A DNA stretch of 64,000 nt. Source: Bradyrhizobium monzae (lineage in GTDB: Bacteria > Pseudomonadota > Alphaproteobacteria > Rhizobiales > Xanthobacteraceae). This document shows, one piece after another, positions 25,510 to 34,545 of this stretch. Under the pieces are notes generated by a model. It was not told the DNA's origin, searched no databases, and saw nothing but the letters and a program-made list of their open reading frames with translations. Location: the NCBI RefSeq assembly GCF_021458635.1, contig NZ_JAIRDQ010000001.1:496001-560000 (forward strand), given 5' to 3'. How positions within the stretch are numbered: position 1 is the stretch's first letter; the number at the start of each line of letters is the position of its first letter. The position numbers and the translations under genes are program-made.

Positions 25510-26577
25510 ATGCTCTACACCCCTCCCCCGATCGATCCCAAGGCACCGCCGGTGCGCATCAATCTGCTCTCGGATACGCAGACCAAGCCGACGGCTGCAA
25601 TGCGCGAGGCGATGGCGCGGGCCGAGGTCGGCGACGAGCAGGTCGGCGACGATCCGACTGTGAACGCGCTGTGCGAGCGCGTCGCTGAACTGATGGGTAA
25701 GGAGGCCGCCGTCTACATGCCCTCGGGCACGATGTGCAATGTCACCGCGACGCTGGTGCATTGCCGTCCCGGCGACGAGATCCTGGCACACGAGACCGCC
25801 CACATCATCGCCCGCGAAGGCGGCGCGCATGCTGCGATCGGCGGCTTCCAGGTGACGCAGCTCAAGGGCCCCGACGGCCAGTTCACGCCGGAGACGTTCC
25901 GGAAAGCTCTGCATCCGCGCACGCGCTACCAGCCGACGCAGACGGTGGTCAGTGTCGAGCAGACAGCCAATATCGGCGGCGGCACGATCTGGAAGAAGGC
26001 CGCGCTCGACGAGATCGTCGCGATCGCCAAGCAGCACGGCCTCGTCACGCACATGGATGGGGCGCGCCTGTTGAACGCCACCGTGGCAAGCGGCATCTCC
26101 CCGCGCGACATGACGGCGGGCTGGGATTCGGCCTGGATCGACTTCTCCAAGGGCCTGGGTGCGCCGATCGGCGGCGTGCTCGCCGGCACCCGCGAATTCA
26201 TCGACGCAGTCTGGCAATGGAAGCAGCGCCTCGGCGGCTCGATGCGGCAGGCCGGCGTCTGCGCGGCGGCCTGCATCTACGCGCTCGACCATCACGTTGA
26301 CCGCCTTGCCGACGACCACGCCAACGCGCGCACCCTCGCGCGCGGGCTGTCGCAGATATCGGGCGTCGAGGTGCAGGAGCCCGAGACCAACCTCGTGTTC
26401 TTCAAGCCCGATGGCGCCGGCGTTGCCGGTGACAGGATGGTCGCCGCGCTGCGCCAGCGCGGCGTGACGCTCGCGATGATGGACGGCCGCATCCGCGCCT
26501 GCACCCATCTCGACGTCAATGCGAGCCAGATCGAGGAGATGATCGGACACGTCAGGGAAATCGTGCGTGGGGCGTAG
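25510..26577 (+). CDS. Low-specificity L-threonine aldolase family (355 aa)
   Basis: A PLP enzyme of fold type I: INLLSDTQTKPTAAMREAM, GDDPTVNALCERVAEL, PSGTMCNVTA, and the PLP lysine in DFSKGLGAPIGG are all family motifs. It cleaves L-threonine or L-allo-threonine to glycine and acetaldehyde. Two ATGs are possible, at 25495 directly after the toxin stop and at 25510; 25510 is preferred for its ACGAGA upstream. Length is normal. Confidence 0.93.
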   Translation: MLYTPPPIDPKAPPVRINLLSDTQTKPTAAMREAMARAEVGDEQVGDDPTVNALCERVAELMGKEAAVYMPSGTMCNVTATLVHCRPGDEILAHETAHIIAREGGAHAAIGGFQVTQLKGPDGQFTPETFRKALHPRTRYQPTQTVVSVEQTANIGGGTIWKKAALDEIVAIAKQHGLVTHMDGARLLNATVASGISPRDMTAGWDSAWIDFSKGLGAPIGGVLAGTREFIDAVWQWKQRLGGSMRQAGVCAAACIYALDHHVDRLADDHANARTLARGLSQISGVEVQEPETNLVFFKPDGAGVAGDRMVAALRQRGVTLAMMDGRIRACTHLDVNASQIEEMIGHVREIVRGA

Positions 26578-26582
26578 TCAGG

Positions 26583-26626
26583 GCGTTTTCGAGCGAAGTG
26601 GATACCGGTTCGCGTAAAGAAAACGC
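26583..26626. repeat. Palindromic intergenic repeat with GCGTTTTC/GAAAACGC arms
   Basis: GCGTTTTC at 26583-26590 pairs with GAAAACGC at 26619-26626 around a core GAGCGAAGTGGATACCGGTT. It fills the 63-base gap between the converging threonine aldolase and serine hydrolase genes. I recall this core as a very common Bradyrhizobium repeat. It could act as a bidirectional terminator. Confidence 0.7.
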
Positions 26627-26640
26627 GTCAAAACCAAAAT

Positions 26641-27903
26641 CTATCGCCCCATCGCCTCATAGATCAGCGTCTTCAGCGCCAGTTGAATCCGGCCGCGCTG
26701 TGACGGGGTCTGCACCATGAAGATCCCGAACAGGTCGTCCTCGGGATCGATGAAGAAGAAGGTGCCGCCGACGCCGTCCCAGCGATATTCACCGAGCGGC
26801 CACGACGTACCGGGCGGCACCGAGGTGCGCACGGCGACGCCGAGACCATAGCCGGAGTTCTCGCCCGGGTAATAGTTCCTGTCGCGCTCAACGTGGGTTT
26901 CGGGACCGACGTGATCCGACGCCATCAAGGCGATGGTTTCCGGCTTGAGATAGCGCCGGCCTTCATAACTGCCGCCGTTGAGCAGCATCTGTGAGAAGCG
27001 CGCATAGTCGCCGACGGTGCCCACCAAACCGCCGCCACCCGACTCCCACCTCAGCGGTTTTCGGGGATCGCGGACCTGCGTCATCGGACTGATCGCGCGA
27101 TCCTCCGGCATCGGCTCGGCGATGCGCGGCCACTTGGCGCGATCGGCAACATAGAACGCGGTGTCCTTCATCCCGAGCGGATCGAGCAGCCGCTCCTTCG
27201 CAAATTGGAACAGCGGTTTCCCCGATATCACCTCGATGATGCGGCCGAGCACATCGGTGGAATGGCCGTAGTCCCAGATCGTGCCAGGCTGTTCGGCAAG
27301 CGGCAGCCCAGTGATCTTCGCGACCAGCTCGGCATTGGTCGAATCCTTGTTGTCGAACAGACCGGCGTCGGCATAGGCCTTGTTCACCAGGCCCCCGCCG
27401 TAATAGCCGTAGGGGATCCCGGCGGTGTGGCGCATCAAATCCTCGATCGTCACCGGACGCTTGAGCGGCTCCAGCTCGAGCGAAATCTTGTCGTCCTCGG
27501 CCTTCTTCTCGACACCGACCTTCATGTTGGCAAAAGCGGGAATGTATTTCGAGACGGGGTCGTTGATCGCAAGCCTGCCATCCTCGACCAGCATCATCGC
27601 AAGGACACAGGTGATCGGCTTCGACATCGAATAGAGCCGGAAGATCGTGTCCGCGCTCATCGAGATCTCGGTTGCGACGTCGCGCACGCCGAAATTCTCG
27701 TAATAGACCGGCTTGCCGTGCTGCTGGAGCAGCAGGATCGCGCCCGGAAACTTGCCGGTCGCGATCTCGTTCCTGATGTAGTCGGAGACTTTCGCCAGGC
27801 CCTCGGGCGTGAAGCTGCGCGCGCGGCCCTCGGAGCCCGCTCGCGCACCGACAACACCAAACAAAAGAACGAGCGCCGCGATCAGCGCGCGGCGCCCGCG
27901 CAT
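26641..27903 (-). CDS. Exported serine hydrolase of the beta-lactamase/DD-peptidase fold (420 aa)
   Basis: A signal peptide spans MRGRRALIAALVLLFGVVGA to RAGSE. The catalytic SxxK is in RLYSMSKPIT, the second motif is YGH in IWDYGHSTD, and a WDGVGGTFFF segment replaces the third KTG-type motif, as in EstB-like esterases. The start has GGAGA eight bases upstream and sits one base after the stop of the homologous upstream gene, so the two are co-transcribed. They are tandem paralogues. Substrate is unknown. Confidence 0.88.
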   Translation of the reverse strand: MRGRRALIAALVLLFGVVGARAGSEGRARSFTPEGLAKVSDYIRNEIATGKFPGAILLLQQHGKPVYYENFGVRDVATEISMSADTIFRLYSMSKPITCVLAMMLVEDGRLAINDPVSKYIPAFANMKVGVEKKAEDDKISLELEPLKRPVTIEDLMRHTAGIPYGYYGGGLVNKAYADAGLFDNKDSTNAELVAKITGLPLAEQPGTIWDYGHSTDVLGRIIEVISGKPLFQFAKERLLDPLGMKDTAFYVADRAKWPRIAEPMPEDRAISPMTQVRDPRKPLRWESGGGGLVGTVGDYARFSQMLLNGGSYEGRRYLKPETIALMASDHVGPETHVERDRNYYPGENSGYGLGVAVRTSVPPGTSWPLGEYRWDGVGGTFFFIDPEDDLFGIFMVQTPSQRGRIQLALKTLIYEAMGR

Positions 27904-27904
27904 G

Positions 27905-29191
27905 TCAATTCTCCATGGCTTCATAGACCAGTTGCTTCAATGTCCGCTGGATGCGCTGCCGTTCGGTCGGGGTCTGCTCCAGCAGCACAAAGAACATGTC
28001 CTGCTTGGGGTCGATGACGAAATAGCAGCCGGAAGCACCGTCCCACTTCAATTCCCCGAGATCGCCGGGTGGCGGCGGTTTTGCGTTGCCGGGATCGGTG
28101 CGGACTGCGAGCCCGAGGCCGAATCCGAAACCGTCGCCGGGGAAGTAGAAATAGTCACGATCGACGCCGGAACCAGGGCCGACCTGATCGGTCACCATCA
28201 GCTTGAACGTCTCGGGCTTGAGGATGGTCTTGCCGTCGAGCGTGCCGCCGTTGAGCAGCATCTGCGCGAAGCGCTCGTAATCGGCCATGGTCGTCACCAT
28301 GCCGCCGCTGGCGAACTGGATCTTCTTGACGACCGTCGGATCGTTGATGCGGCCAACCCGGAAATCGCTGTCGTTCGGCACCGGTTGCGCCAGGAGCTTC
28401 TGCTTCTCGGGGTCGGTGACGAGGAAGCCGGTGTCGACCATGCCGAGCGGACCGAGCAATGTCTCCCGCTCGATATCGAGCAGCGGCTTGCCCGCCGCGA
28501 CCTCCATCACGCGCGCCAGAATGTCGGTGGAATGGCCATACTGCCAGAGCGCGCCCGGCTGATTGTGCAGCGGCAGCTTTGCGATGCGCTCGGCGAACTC
28601 GGCGAGGTCGAAATCACCGGCATAGATATTGGCGTCGCGATAGGCCTTGCGGACCAGGGTATCGCCATAAAAGCCGTAGGTGACGCCCGATGTGTGCGTC
28701 ATCAGGTCCTTCACGGTCATCGGCCGGTTTGGCGGCACGAGCTCGAGCGACTTGGTGCCGTCGTCGGCCTTCTTCTCGACGCCGACCTTCACATTGGCAA
28801 AGGACGGGATGTATTTCGAGACGGGATCGTCGAGCTTGATCTTGCCGTCCTCGAGCATTTTCATCGCGGCCACCGCGGTGATCGCCTTGCTCATCGAGAA
28901 CAGGCGGAAGATCGTCTTGTCGGTGATCGGCGCCTTGCTGACCACGTCCTGCACGCCGAAGGCCTCGTGGTAAACCGGCTTGCCGTGCTGCTTGATCAGC
29001 ACGGTTGCGCCCGCGATCTTGCCGGTCGCGACCTCGTTCTTGAAGAACTCGCTGATCTTGGCCAGCTTGTCCTGATTGAAATGCGCGCCGGCCGGAATCT
29101 CGTAGGTGCCTTCCGCGCGCACGAGCGACGTCGTGCCGAGCGAGACAAGCGCGCCGCAGAGCAATGCACATCGTCCAAAACGTAAAATCAT
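27905..29191 (-). CDS. Exported serine hydrolase of the beta-lactamase/DD-peptidase fold (428 aa)
   Basis: The signal peptide MILRFGRCALLCGALVSLGT is followed by mature sequence from about residue 27 (AEGTYEIP). The catalytic SxxK is in RLFSMSKAIT, the second motif YGH in LWQYGHSTD, and WDGASGCYFVIDP near the C-terminus is equivalent to the third motif. It shares most of its conserved blocks with the downstream gene, pointing to duplication. GGAGGGGAT directly precedes the start. No beta-lactamase-type KTG triad is visible, so an esterase or peptidase role is more likely than antibiotic resistance. Confidence 0.88.
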   Translation of the reverse strand: MILRFGRCALLCGALVSLGTTSLVRAEGTYEIPAGAHFNQDKLAKISEFFKNEVATGKIAGATVLIKQHGKPVYHEAFGVQDVVSKAPITDKTIFRLFSMSKAITAVAAMKMLEDGKIKLDDPVSKYIPSFANVKVGVEKKADDGTKSLELVPPNRPMTVKDLMTHTSGVTYGFYGDTLVRKAYRDANIYAGDFDLAEFAERIAKLPLHNQPGALWQYGHSTDILARVMEVAAGKPLLDIERETLLGPLGMVDTGFLVTDPEKQKLLAQPVPNDSDFRVGRINDPTVVKKIQFASGGMVTTMADYERFAQMLLNGGTLDGKTILKPETFKLMVTDQVGPGSGVDRDYFYFPGDGFGFGLGLAVRTDPGNAKPPPPGDLGELKWDGASGCYFVIDPKQDMFFVLLEQTPTERQRIQRTLKQLVYEAMEN

Positions 29192-29237
29192 ATCCCCTCC
29201 CCGGAATATAGCCGGGCGGAGTGTACTGACGGCGCCA

Positions 29238-29789
29238 TCAGGCACAAGGGCCGCCGTGTCGCGCGAGCGCCTCGGCATGGAGTTTGGCGCTTGGCTCGGA
29301 GAAGCAGCAGAAAATGACCCGACCAACGGATGGCACGGCGGGCAACATTTCGACCGTCGTACGGACGGCGATCTCGGCCGCCCGGTCGGCGGGAAAGTGA
29401 TAGATGCCGGTCGAAATCGCAGGGAATGCCACCGAGGTCAGCTTGTGCTGTCCGCACAATTCCATCGCGCGGCGATAGCAGGAGGCGAGCATATCGTCCT
29501 CGCCGATCGTGCCGCCGTTCCAGACCGGCCCAACGGTATGGATCACATGCGCAGCCTGGAGCCGATACCCTTTGGTGATCTTGGCGTCGCCGGTCTTGCA
29601 GCCCTGAAGAACGCGGCATTCGGCGACGAGCTCGGGCCCGGCCGCCCGATGGATCGCGCCGTCCACGCCGCCCCCGCCAAGGAGCGACGCGTTGGCGGCG
29701 TTGACAATGGCGTCAACGCCGAGGGTCGTGATGTCAGCAACAGAGATGTCGAGCTGGACGGCGCCGATCCGGCGCGTCAGCACCGTCAC
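29238..29789 (-). CDS. Macro-domain protein, O-acetyl-ADP-ribose deacetylase type (183 aa)
   Basis: The ADP-ribose-binding signature is complete: [33 protein letters not shown] and later [13 protein letters not shown]. These proteins hydrolyse O-acetyl-ADP-ribose or remove ADP-ribose from Glu/Asp. The start is a GTG at 29789, three bases after the grxD stop, so the two are probably one transcript. No upstream ATG exists in frame. Confidence 0.92.
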   Translation of the reverse strand: MTVLTRRIGAVQLDISVADITTLGVDAIVNAANASLLGGGGVDGAIHRAAGPELVAECRVLQGCKTGDAKITKGYRLQAAHVIHTVGPVWNGGTIGEDDMLASCYRRAMELCGQHKLTSVAFPAISTGIYHFPADRAAEIAVRTTVEMLPAVPSVGRVIFCCFSEPSAKLHAEALARHGGPCA

Positions 29790-29792
29790 CGA

Positions 29793-30119
29793 TCAGGCCG
29801 CGACGGCGACGCCCTTCTCGGAGAAGAGCTGCTGCAATTCGCCGGCCTGGAACATCTCGCGGACGATGTCGCAACCGCCGACGAACTCGCCCTTCACGTA
29901 GAGCTGCGGAATCGTCGGCCAGTTCGAGAATTCCTTGATGCCGTTGCGGAGCTCGGCGGATTCGAGGACGTTGAGGCCCTTATAGCCGACGCCGATGTGG
30001 TCGAGGATCTGGACGACCTGGCCGGAGAAACCGCACTGCGGAAATTGCGGCGTACCCTTCATGAACAGAACCACGTCGTTCGACTTCACTTCGTTGTCGA
30101 TGAATTCCGCGATGCTCAT
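29793..30119 (-). CDS. grxD: Monothiol glutaredoxin, Grx4 type (108 aa)
   Basis: The active site CGFS contains Cys29 ([10 protein letters not shown]), and the glutathione-binding segments [13 protein letters not shown] and [10 protein letters not shown] are present. Such glutaredoxins bind or transfer [2Fe-2S] clusters together with BolA-type proteins. The start at 30119 begins MSIAEFID, the family N-terminus. In many alphaproteobacteria it lies directly beside bolA; here bolA is 4 kb away (34110-34346). A macro-domain gene follows. Confidence 0.95.
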   Translation of the reverse strand: MSIAEFIDNEVKSNDVVLFMKGTPQFPQCGFSGQVVQILDHIGVGYKGLNVLESAELRNGIKEFSNWPTIPQLYVKGEFVGGCDIVREMFQAGELQQLFSEKGVAVAA

Positions 30120-30314
30120 ATCCGTGTCCTTCTGGGGCAGAGCCCTCACCTGTCATTCCGGGCCGGCTCAGCCGATCTAACCCGATACCTGGCTATATAT
30201 GTAGCCCAAACCGTTGTGCATCCAAAGTAAAATGGCGGCGAACAGCCCCTGGGCGGCCCGGCCTGATGGCCCCGGCCCATTGCATGATGGGACGAATATC
30301 ATCACCTGGGAGGA

Positions 30315-30343
30315 CTTTCATACCGTAACGGAGCCCCTATCTA
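30315..30343 (+). promoter_or_regulatory. Candidate promoter of egtB
   Basis: CTTTCA at 30315-30320 and TATCTA at 30338-30343 are separated by 17 bases. The context CCCCTATCTAGG is identical to that at the promoter proposed for the gene at 43772. The egtB start lies about 65 bases downstream. Confidence 0.4.
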
Positions 30344-30409
30344 GGACGAACCTTGGTTTTGGAACCGGGTATCGCCAACAACGTTCTCTTGTCTTGTCTG
30401 GAGAAAAAC

Positions 30410-31657
30410 GTGACGAAACAAGCCTCCGCTACGGCCAGTCCGCCGCTTTCGTCACCCTCCCTCGACCAGGGCAGCCTCGCCCAACGGCTCGAGGTTGCCT
30501 TTCTCGCGGTCCGCAACGAGACCGAGCGCCGGGCCGCGCCGCTCTCGCCGGAGGACCAGCAGATCCAATCCATGCCGGACGCCAGCCCGGCCAAATGGCA
30601 CCGGGCGCATACCACCTGGTTCTGGGAGCAATTTCTGCTTGGTGAGCACGCTCCCGGCTACCGGCCCTTCCACCCCGACTTTGCCTTCCTGTTCAATTCC
30701 TATTACGTCAGCGCCGGCCCGCGCCATGCCCGCAATCACCGTGGTGACATCACCCGCCCCAGCGCCAACGAGGTCGGCGCCTATCGCAACCATGTCGATG
30801 CGGCGGTCGTCAAATTCTTCCGGAAGGCTGGCGAAGACAAGCTCCGCGCTCTGGCGCCACTGGTCGAAGTCGGGCTGAACCACGAGCAGCAGCATCAGGA
30901 ATTGATGTTCGCCGATATCCTGCACGCCTTCGCGCAGAACCCGGTCTATCCAGCCTACGATTCCGACTGGCGCTTCCCGGCCGCGACGCGCACGGGTGAG
31001 GATTGGCTGACGCTGAACGAGGGCATCCACACCGTCGGCCATGTCGACGACACCTTTCATTTCGACAACGAGAAGCCCGCACATCGCGCCCTCGTCGGCC
31101 CCGTGAAAGTCGCCCGCAATCTCGTCACCAATAGCGAATGGCTCGCCTTCATGCGCGACGGCGGCTACCGGACCGCAACGCTGTGGCTGATGGACGGCTT
31201 CGCCGCGGCCAGCAAGGACGACTGGCAGGCTCCGGGCCATTGGCGCGAGGTCGATGGCGCATGGCAGGTGATGACGCTCGCCGGCGTCAAGCCGGTCGAT
31301 CCCAACGCGCCGGTCTGCCACGTCAGCTATTACGAGGCCGATGCGTTCGCGCGCTGGGCCGGAAAGCACCTGCCGACCGAGATGGAATGGGAGGTCGCAG
31401 CCCGCGCGGGCCAGCTCAACGACGCCTTCGGCATCGTCTGGCAGTGGACGCGTTCTTCCTATTCACCCTACCCCGGCTACCGCGCGATCGAGGGCGCGCT
31501 CGGCGAGTACAACGGCAAGTTCATGGTCAACCAGCTGGTGCTGCGCGGCTCCTCGCTCGCGACGCCGGACGGTCACAGCCGTGTCACATATCGCAACTTC
31601 TTCTATCCGCACCACCGCTGGCAATTCACGGGGTTGCGGCTCGCCGACTACGAATAA
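30410..31657 (+). CDS. egtB: Ergothioneine biosynthesis sulfoxide synthase EgtB (415 aa)
   Basis: EgtB joins hercynine and a thiol (gamma-glutamylcysteine or cysteine) with oxygen at a mononuclear iron. The N-terminal DinB-like domain has likely iron ligands His64/His67 (KWHRAHTTWF) and His158/His162 (LNHEQQHQELM). The C-terminal FGE/sulfatase-modifying domain has PVCHVSYYEADAFARW and GKHLPTEMEWE. The start is a GTG at 30410 with GGAG ten bases upstream; the track-style upstream extension has no homology. It is followed by egtD, 49 bases on, so the two form the core ergothioneine pathway. Confidence 0.93.
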   Translation: MTKQASATASPPLSSPSLDQGSLAQRLEVAFLAVRNETERRAAPLSPEDQQIQSMPDASPAKWHRAHTTWFWEQFLLGEHAPGYRPFHPDFAFLFNSYYVSAGPRHARNHRGDITRPSANEVGAYRNHVDAAVVKFFRKAGEDKLRALAPLVEVGLNHEQQHQELMFADILHAFAQNPVYPAYDSDWRFPAATRTGEDWLTLNEGIHTVGHVDDTFHFDNEKPAHRALVGPVKVARNLVTNSEWLAFMRDGGYRTATLWLMDGFAAASKDDWQAPGHWREVDGAWQVMTLAGVKPVDPNAPVCHVSYYEADAFARWAGKHLPTEMEWEVAARAGQLNDAFGIVWQWTRSSYSPYPGYRAIEGALGEYNGKFMVNQLVLRGSSLATPDGHSRVTYRNFFYPHHRWQFTGLRLADYE

Positions 31658-31706
31658 AATTATCCGACGACAAATACGCGCCGGACAGCGCGTTCAGGAG
31701 AGTATC

Positions 31707-32678
31707 ATGAATGTGCACGCCAGCGCTTTGGCCGAAGCCCATCTCCCCGACGAGCAGACGACCGCCTTTGCCCGCGAGGCCATCGAGGACCTCTCGCAGC
31801 AGCCGAAAAAACTGTCGCCGAAATATTTTTATGACGCGACCGGATCGGAGCTGTTCGAGGCAATCACGCGCCTGCCGGAATACTATCCGACGCGCACCGA
31901 GCTCGCGATTCTGAAGGAGCGCGGCAGCGAGATCGCAAAGATCATTCCCGAAAATGCCGCGCTGGTCGAGTTCGGCGCCGGCGCGACCACAAAGGTCCGT
32001 CTGCTGCTGAATCAGTCCAGGTTCGCGGCCTATGTCCCCGTCGATATCTCCGGCGATTTCCTGAAGGCACAGGCCAACGGGCTGAAGCGGGATTTTCCCT
32101 CACTCGGCATCTATCCGGTGGCCGCCGACTTCACCACGCCGTTCGAGCTGCCCAAGGCGGTGGCGACGATGCCCAAGGTCGGCTTCTTCCCGGGCTCGAC
32201 CATCGGCAATTTCGAGCCGCATGAGGCGCAGGCCTTCCTGAAAAGCGCGCGCGCTATTCTGGGCCGGGGCGCGCAGATGATCATCGGCGCCGACCTTGAG
32301 AAAGAAGAGCGTCTGCTCCACGCCGCCTATAATGATGCGGCCGGCGTCACCGCACGGTTCAACCTCAATGTGCTGGTGCGGATCAACCGCGAGCTCGGCG
32401 GCAATTTCGATCTCTCCGCCTTCACCCATGGCGCGATCTACAATCACGATCGACACCGTATCGAGATGCACCTGATCAGCCGAAAGAGCCAGACCGTGCG
32501 CCTGCTCGGCACCAGCTTCTCGTTCAAGCCGGGCGAGAGCATCCACACCGAAAACAGCTACAAATACAGCCTCGAGCGCTTTGCCGCGCTGGCGAAGAGC
32601 GCCGGCTGGCGCGTGCGCGAGAGCTGGACGGATGCAGCAAAGATGTTCTCGGTGCACGCGCTGGAGGCGGCGGAGTAA
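31707..32678 (+). CDS. egtD: L-histidine N-alpha-methyltransferase EgtD (323 aa)
   Basis: It methylates histidine three times to hercynine using SAM, the first step of ergothioneine synthesis. The family motifs are SPKYFYDATGSELFEAIT, the SAM-binding LVEFGAGATTKVRLLL, FFPGSTIGNFEP and the late SYKYS segment near residue 285. AGGAG precedes the ATG at 31707. egtA and egtC-like genes are not in this window, so the bacterium may use free cysteine or supply gamma-glutamylcysteine from elsewhere. Confidence 0.94.
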   Translation: MNVHASALAEAHLPDEQTTAFAREAIEDLSQQPKKLSPKYFYDATGSELFEAITRLPEYYPTRTELAILKERGSEIAKIIPENAALVEFGAGATTKVRLLLNQSRFAAYVPVDISGDFLKAQANGLKRDFPSLGIYPVAADFTTPFELPKAVATMPKVGFFPGSTIGNFEPHEAQAFLKSARAILGRGAQMIIGADLEKEERLLHAAYNDAAGVTARFNLNVLVRINRELGGNFDLSAFTHGAIYNHDRHRIEMHLISRKSQTVRLLGTSFSFKPGESIHTENSYKYSLERFAALAKSAGWRVRESWTDAAKMFSVHALEAAE

Positions 32679-32718
32679 GGCTCCGGCGCTTCGCGTTTCA
32701 GTGCCGTTTCGTGCGGCG

Positions 32719-32851
32719 CATCCTTCGAGACGCCCGCCTTAGGCGGGCTCCTCAGGATGAGGGCGGAGTATGTAGCGGCAGCTCTAGGGGGCACCGACAA
32801 TGGTCAGCCTGATCCTGAGGAGACCGCGCAGCGGTCGTCTCGAAGGACGAG
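32719..32851. repeat. Pair of inverted copies of a palindromic repeat
   Basis: The first copy (32719-32762) runs CATCCTTCGAGACGCCCGCC to CTCCTCAGGATGAGG. The second (32811-32851) is the same element in inverse orientation, beginning GATCCTGAGGAGACCGCGCA and ending CTCGAAGGACGAGG. Each copy is itself a hairpin. The CATCCTTCGAGACG/CTCCTCAGGATG ends are, as I recall, common across Bradyrhizobium and Rhodopseudomonas genomes. They lie between converging egtD and ltrA genes. Confidence 0.8.
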
Positions 32852-32876
32852 GCGGTTGCCCAGACTGCTCCCAGAT

Positions 32877-34073
32877 TCAATGCTCCTCGGCCTCTTCCGG
32901 CTTCGATCCCAGCGACACCGACTCCCACGCCGCGACGATGATCATGATCACGCTCGTCGCGACCGACAGCCATAAGGGTGAGAGATCGGCGGCGAACCAC
33001 CACAGCGCCATCAGCAGGATGATGCCGATGCCGTGGGAGAGCTGGAGGAAGCCGCGGATCGCGTGCTTGAACAGGATGGTGCCGACCAGAAACACCAGCG
33101 GGCCGCCGATCGTGCTCACGATGGTGCGGACGTCGGAATGGCCGGTCGGATGTTTCAGCACCAGTTCGTCCGAGACCGCGGTCAGGATGATGCCGGCGAC
33201 GATCGGCATGTGCAGATAGGTGTAGGCGAGCCGCGCCAGCCGGCCCGATTCGGCGCTCTTCGAGATCCGCTCGGAGCCAGCTTCCGCGCCCTTGTGGAAG
33301 TAGACCCACCACATCGCGATGCTGCCGACCAGGCATGAGAGGAAGGCCAGGATGTTGTCTGCGGTCCAGTCCAGCTCGGCAAAGGTCGCGCCGTTGACGA
33401 CGACGGCTTCGCCGAGCGCAATGATGATGAAGCCGGCGCAGCGCTCCGCCATGTGGTTGCCCTCGACCGCCCAGGCCTCCACCGACGAGAAGCCCAGCTT
33501 CGGCACCCAGAAGCGCACCGCGGGCGAGACGTATTCGATCGTCAGCGCCACGATCCAGAACCACAGCCTCTCCTCGCCATGGGCCAGACCACCGAGAATC
33601 CAGAAGATTGCGGAGCCGCAAAGCCAGACCAGAATGCGCATCGCATTATGCCGCACGGCGGTGCGATGGCGCGGGGTCGCGAACAGCCAGAAGGCGGTGC
33701 GTCCGACCTGCATGACCGCATAGGCGATCGCAAACCACAGGCCGCGCCCCTCGAACGCGCCCGGGATGGTCGTCGACAGCACGAGGCCGCCGAGCATCAT
33801 CAGGAAGATCAGGATGCGGACCGGCGTCAGCTCGGGGTTGAGCCAATTGGTGACCCAGGCCGTGTAAACCCACACCCACCACACCGCCAGGAACAGCAGT
33901 GTGACCTCGACCGCCCCGAGCGGCGTGAAGTGGTGCAGCAGCGTGTGTGAAATCTGGGTGACGGCGAAGACGAAGACGAGGTCGAAGAACAGCTCGGCAT
34001 TGGTGACGCGGCTGGGCTGGTTCGGCAGGATGACACGAAACAACGCACCGCGCTGACTATCCGCAGCCATCAT
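32877..34073 (-). CDS. Low temperature requirement protein A family membrane protein (398 aa)
   Basis: Many membrane helices and the family motifs RVTNAELFFDLVFVFAVTQI and CAGFIIIALGEAVVV identify LtrA, a multi-spanning membrane family named from a Listeria growth defect at low temperature. Its biochemical role is unknown. It starts 36 bases after bolA in the same direction and may be co-transcribed. Confidence 0.88.
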   Translation of the reverse strand: MMAADSQRGALFRVILPNQPSRVTNAELFFDLVFVFAVTQISHTLLHHFTPLGAVEVTLLFLAVWWVWVYTAWVTNWLNPELTPVRILIFLMMLGGLVLSTTIPGAFEGRGLWFAIAYAVMQVGRTAFWLFATPRHRTAVRHNAMRILVWLCGSAIFWILGGLAHGEERLWFWIVALTIEYVSPAVRFWVPKLGFSSVEAWAVEGNHMAERCAGFIIIALGEAVVVNGATFAELDWTADNILAFLSCLVGSIAMWWVYFHKGAEAGSERISKSAESGRLARLAYTYLHMPIVAGIILTAVSDELVLKHPTGHSDVRTIVSTIGGPLVFLVGTILFKHAIRGFLQLSHGIGIILLMALWWFAADLSPLWLSVATSVIMIIVAAWESVSLGSKPEEAEEH

Positions 34074-34109
34074 CGTCCCCGTCGCGCGGTCAGGTCAGGT
34101 GCCCGCAGG

Positions 34110-34346
34110 TCAAGCGCCCGGCACACCGGTTTGCAGTGCCAGCGCGTGCAGCACGCCGCCCATCTGGCCCTGCAGCGACCGATAGACGATCTGGTGCTGC
34201 TGGACGCGGGATTTACCGCGGAAGGATTCCGAGATCACGGTCGCGGCATAATGGTCGCCATCGCCGGCGAGGTCACGGATGGTCACCTCGGCATCGGGGA
34301 TTGCGGCCTTGATCATCGCCTCGATATCGTGGGCGTCCATGGGCAT
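34110..34346 (-). CDS. bolA: BolA-family protein (78 aa)
   Basis: A small protein with the BolA fold: HDIEAMIKAAIPDAEVTIRD, then GDHYAATVISESFRGKSRVQ, QHQIVY and the C-terminal HALALQTGVP. It partners with Grx4-type glutaredoxins in iron-sulfur trafficking. The start at 34346 has AAGGAG ten bases upstream; an ATG six bases further in is the alternative. In alphaproteobacteria bolA often follows purL and precedes grxD. Here three genes separate it from purL, and ltrA plus the egtB-egtD pair separate it from grxD. Confidence 0.92.
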   Translation of the reverse strand: MPMDAHDIEAMIKAAIPDAEVTIRDLAGDGDHYAATVISESFRGKSRVQQHQIVYRSLQGQMGGVLHALALQTGVPGA

Positions 34347-34545
34347 TCGGGTCTTGCTCCTTGTGTCGGCTGCGATGCAGCCTCGGCCGGGGTCCGGATC
34401 TGTAAAGCCAAACCTTGCCGGCAGGCCAAACTTAGCGTGAACGGCCTTCTACGTCACGCCTTCAGGCACTATATCCCTGATCCCATCAGGATAAAGGCAC
34501 GACAAAGTGCCGCGCGCGGCGGATTGAACGAAAAGGCGTGAAATC

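Noticed and set aside
25483..26550. 355-codon minus-strand ORF opposite threonine aldolase
   Set aside because: The plus-strand gene has a full PLP motif set; the antisense product is His/Arg-rich and has no domain.
27809..29185. 458-codon plus-strand ORF opposite the serine hydrolases
   Set aside because: The signal peptides and SxxK motifs on the minus strand decide the coding strand.
30214..30645. 143-codon plus-strand ORF overlapping the egtB start
   Set aside because: It uses another frame over the conserved EgtB N-terminus and lacks a ribosome-binding site; the GTG start at 30410 has one.
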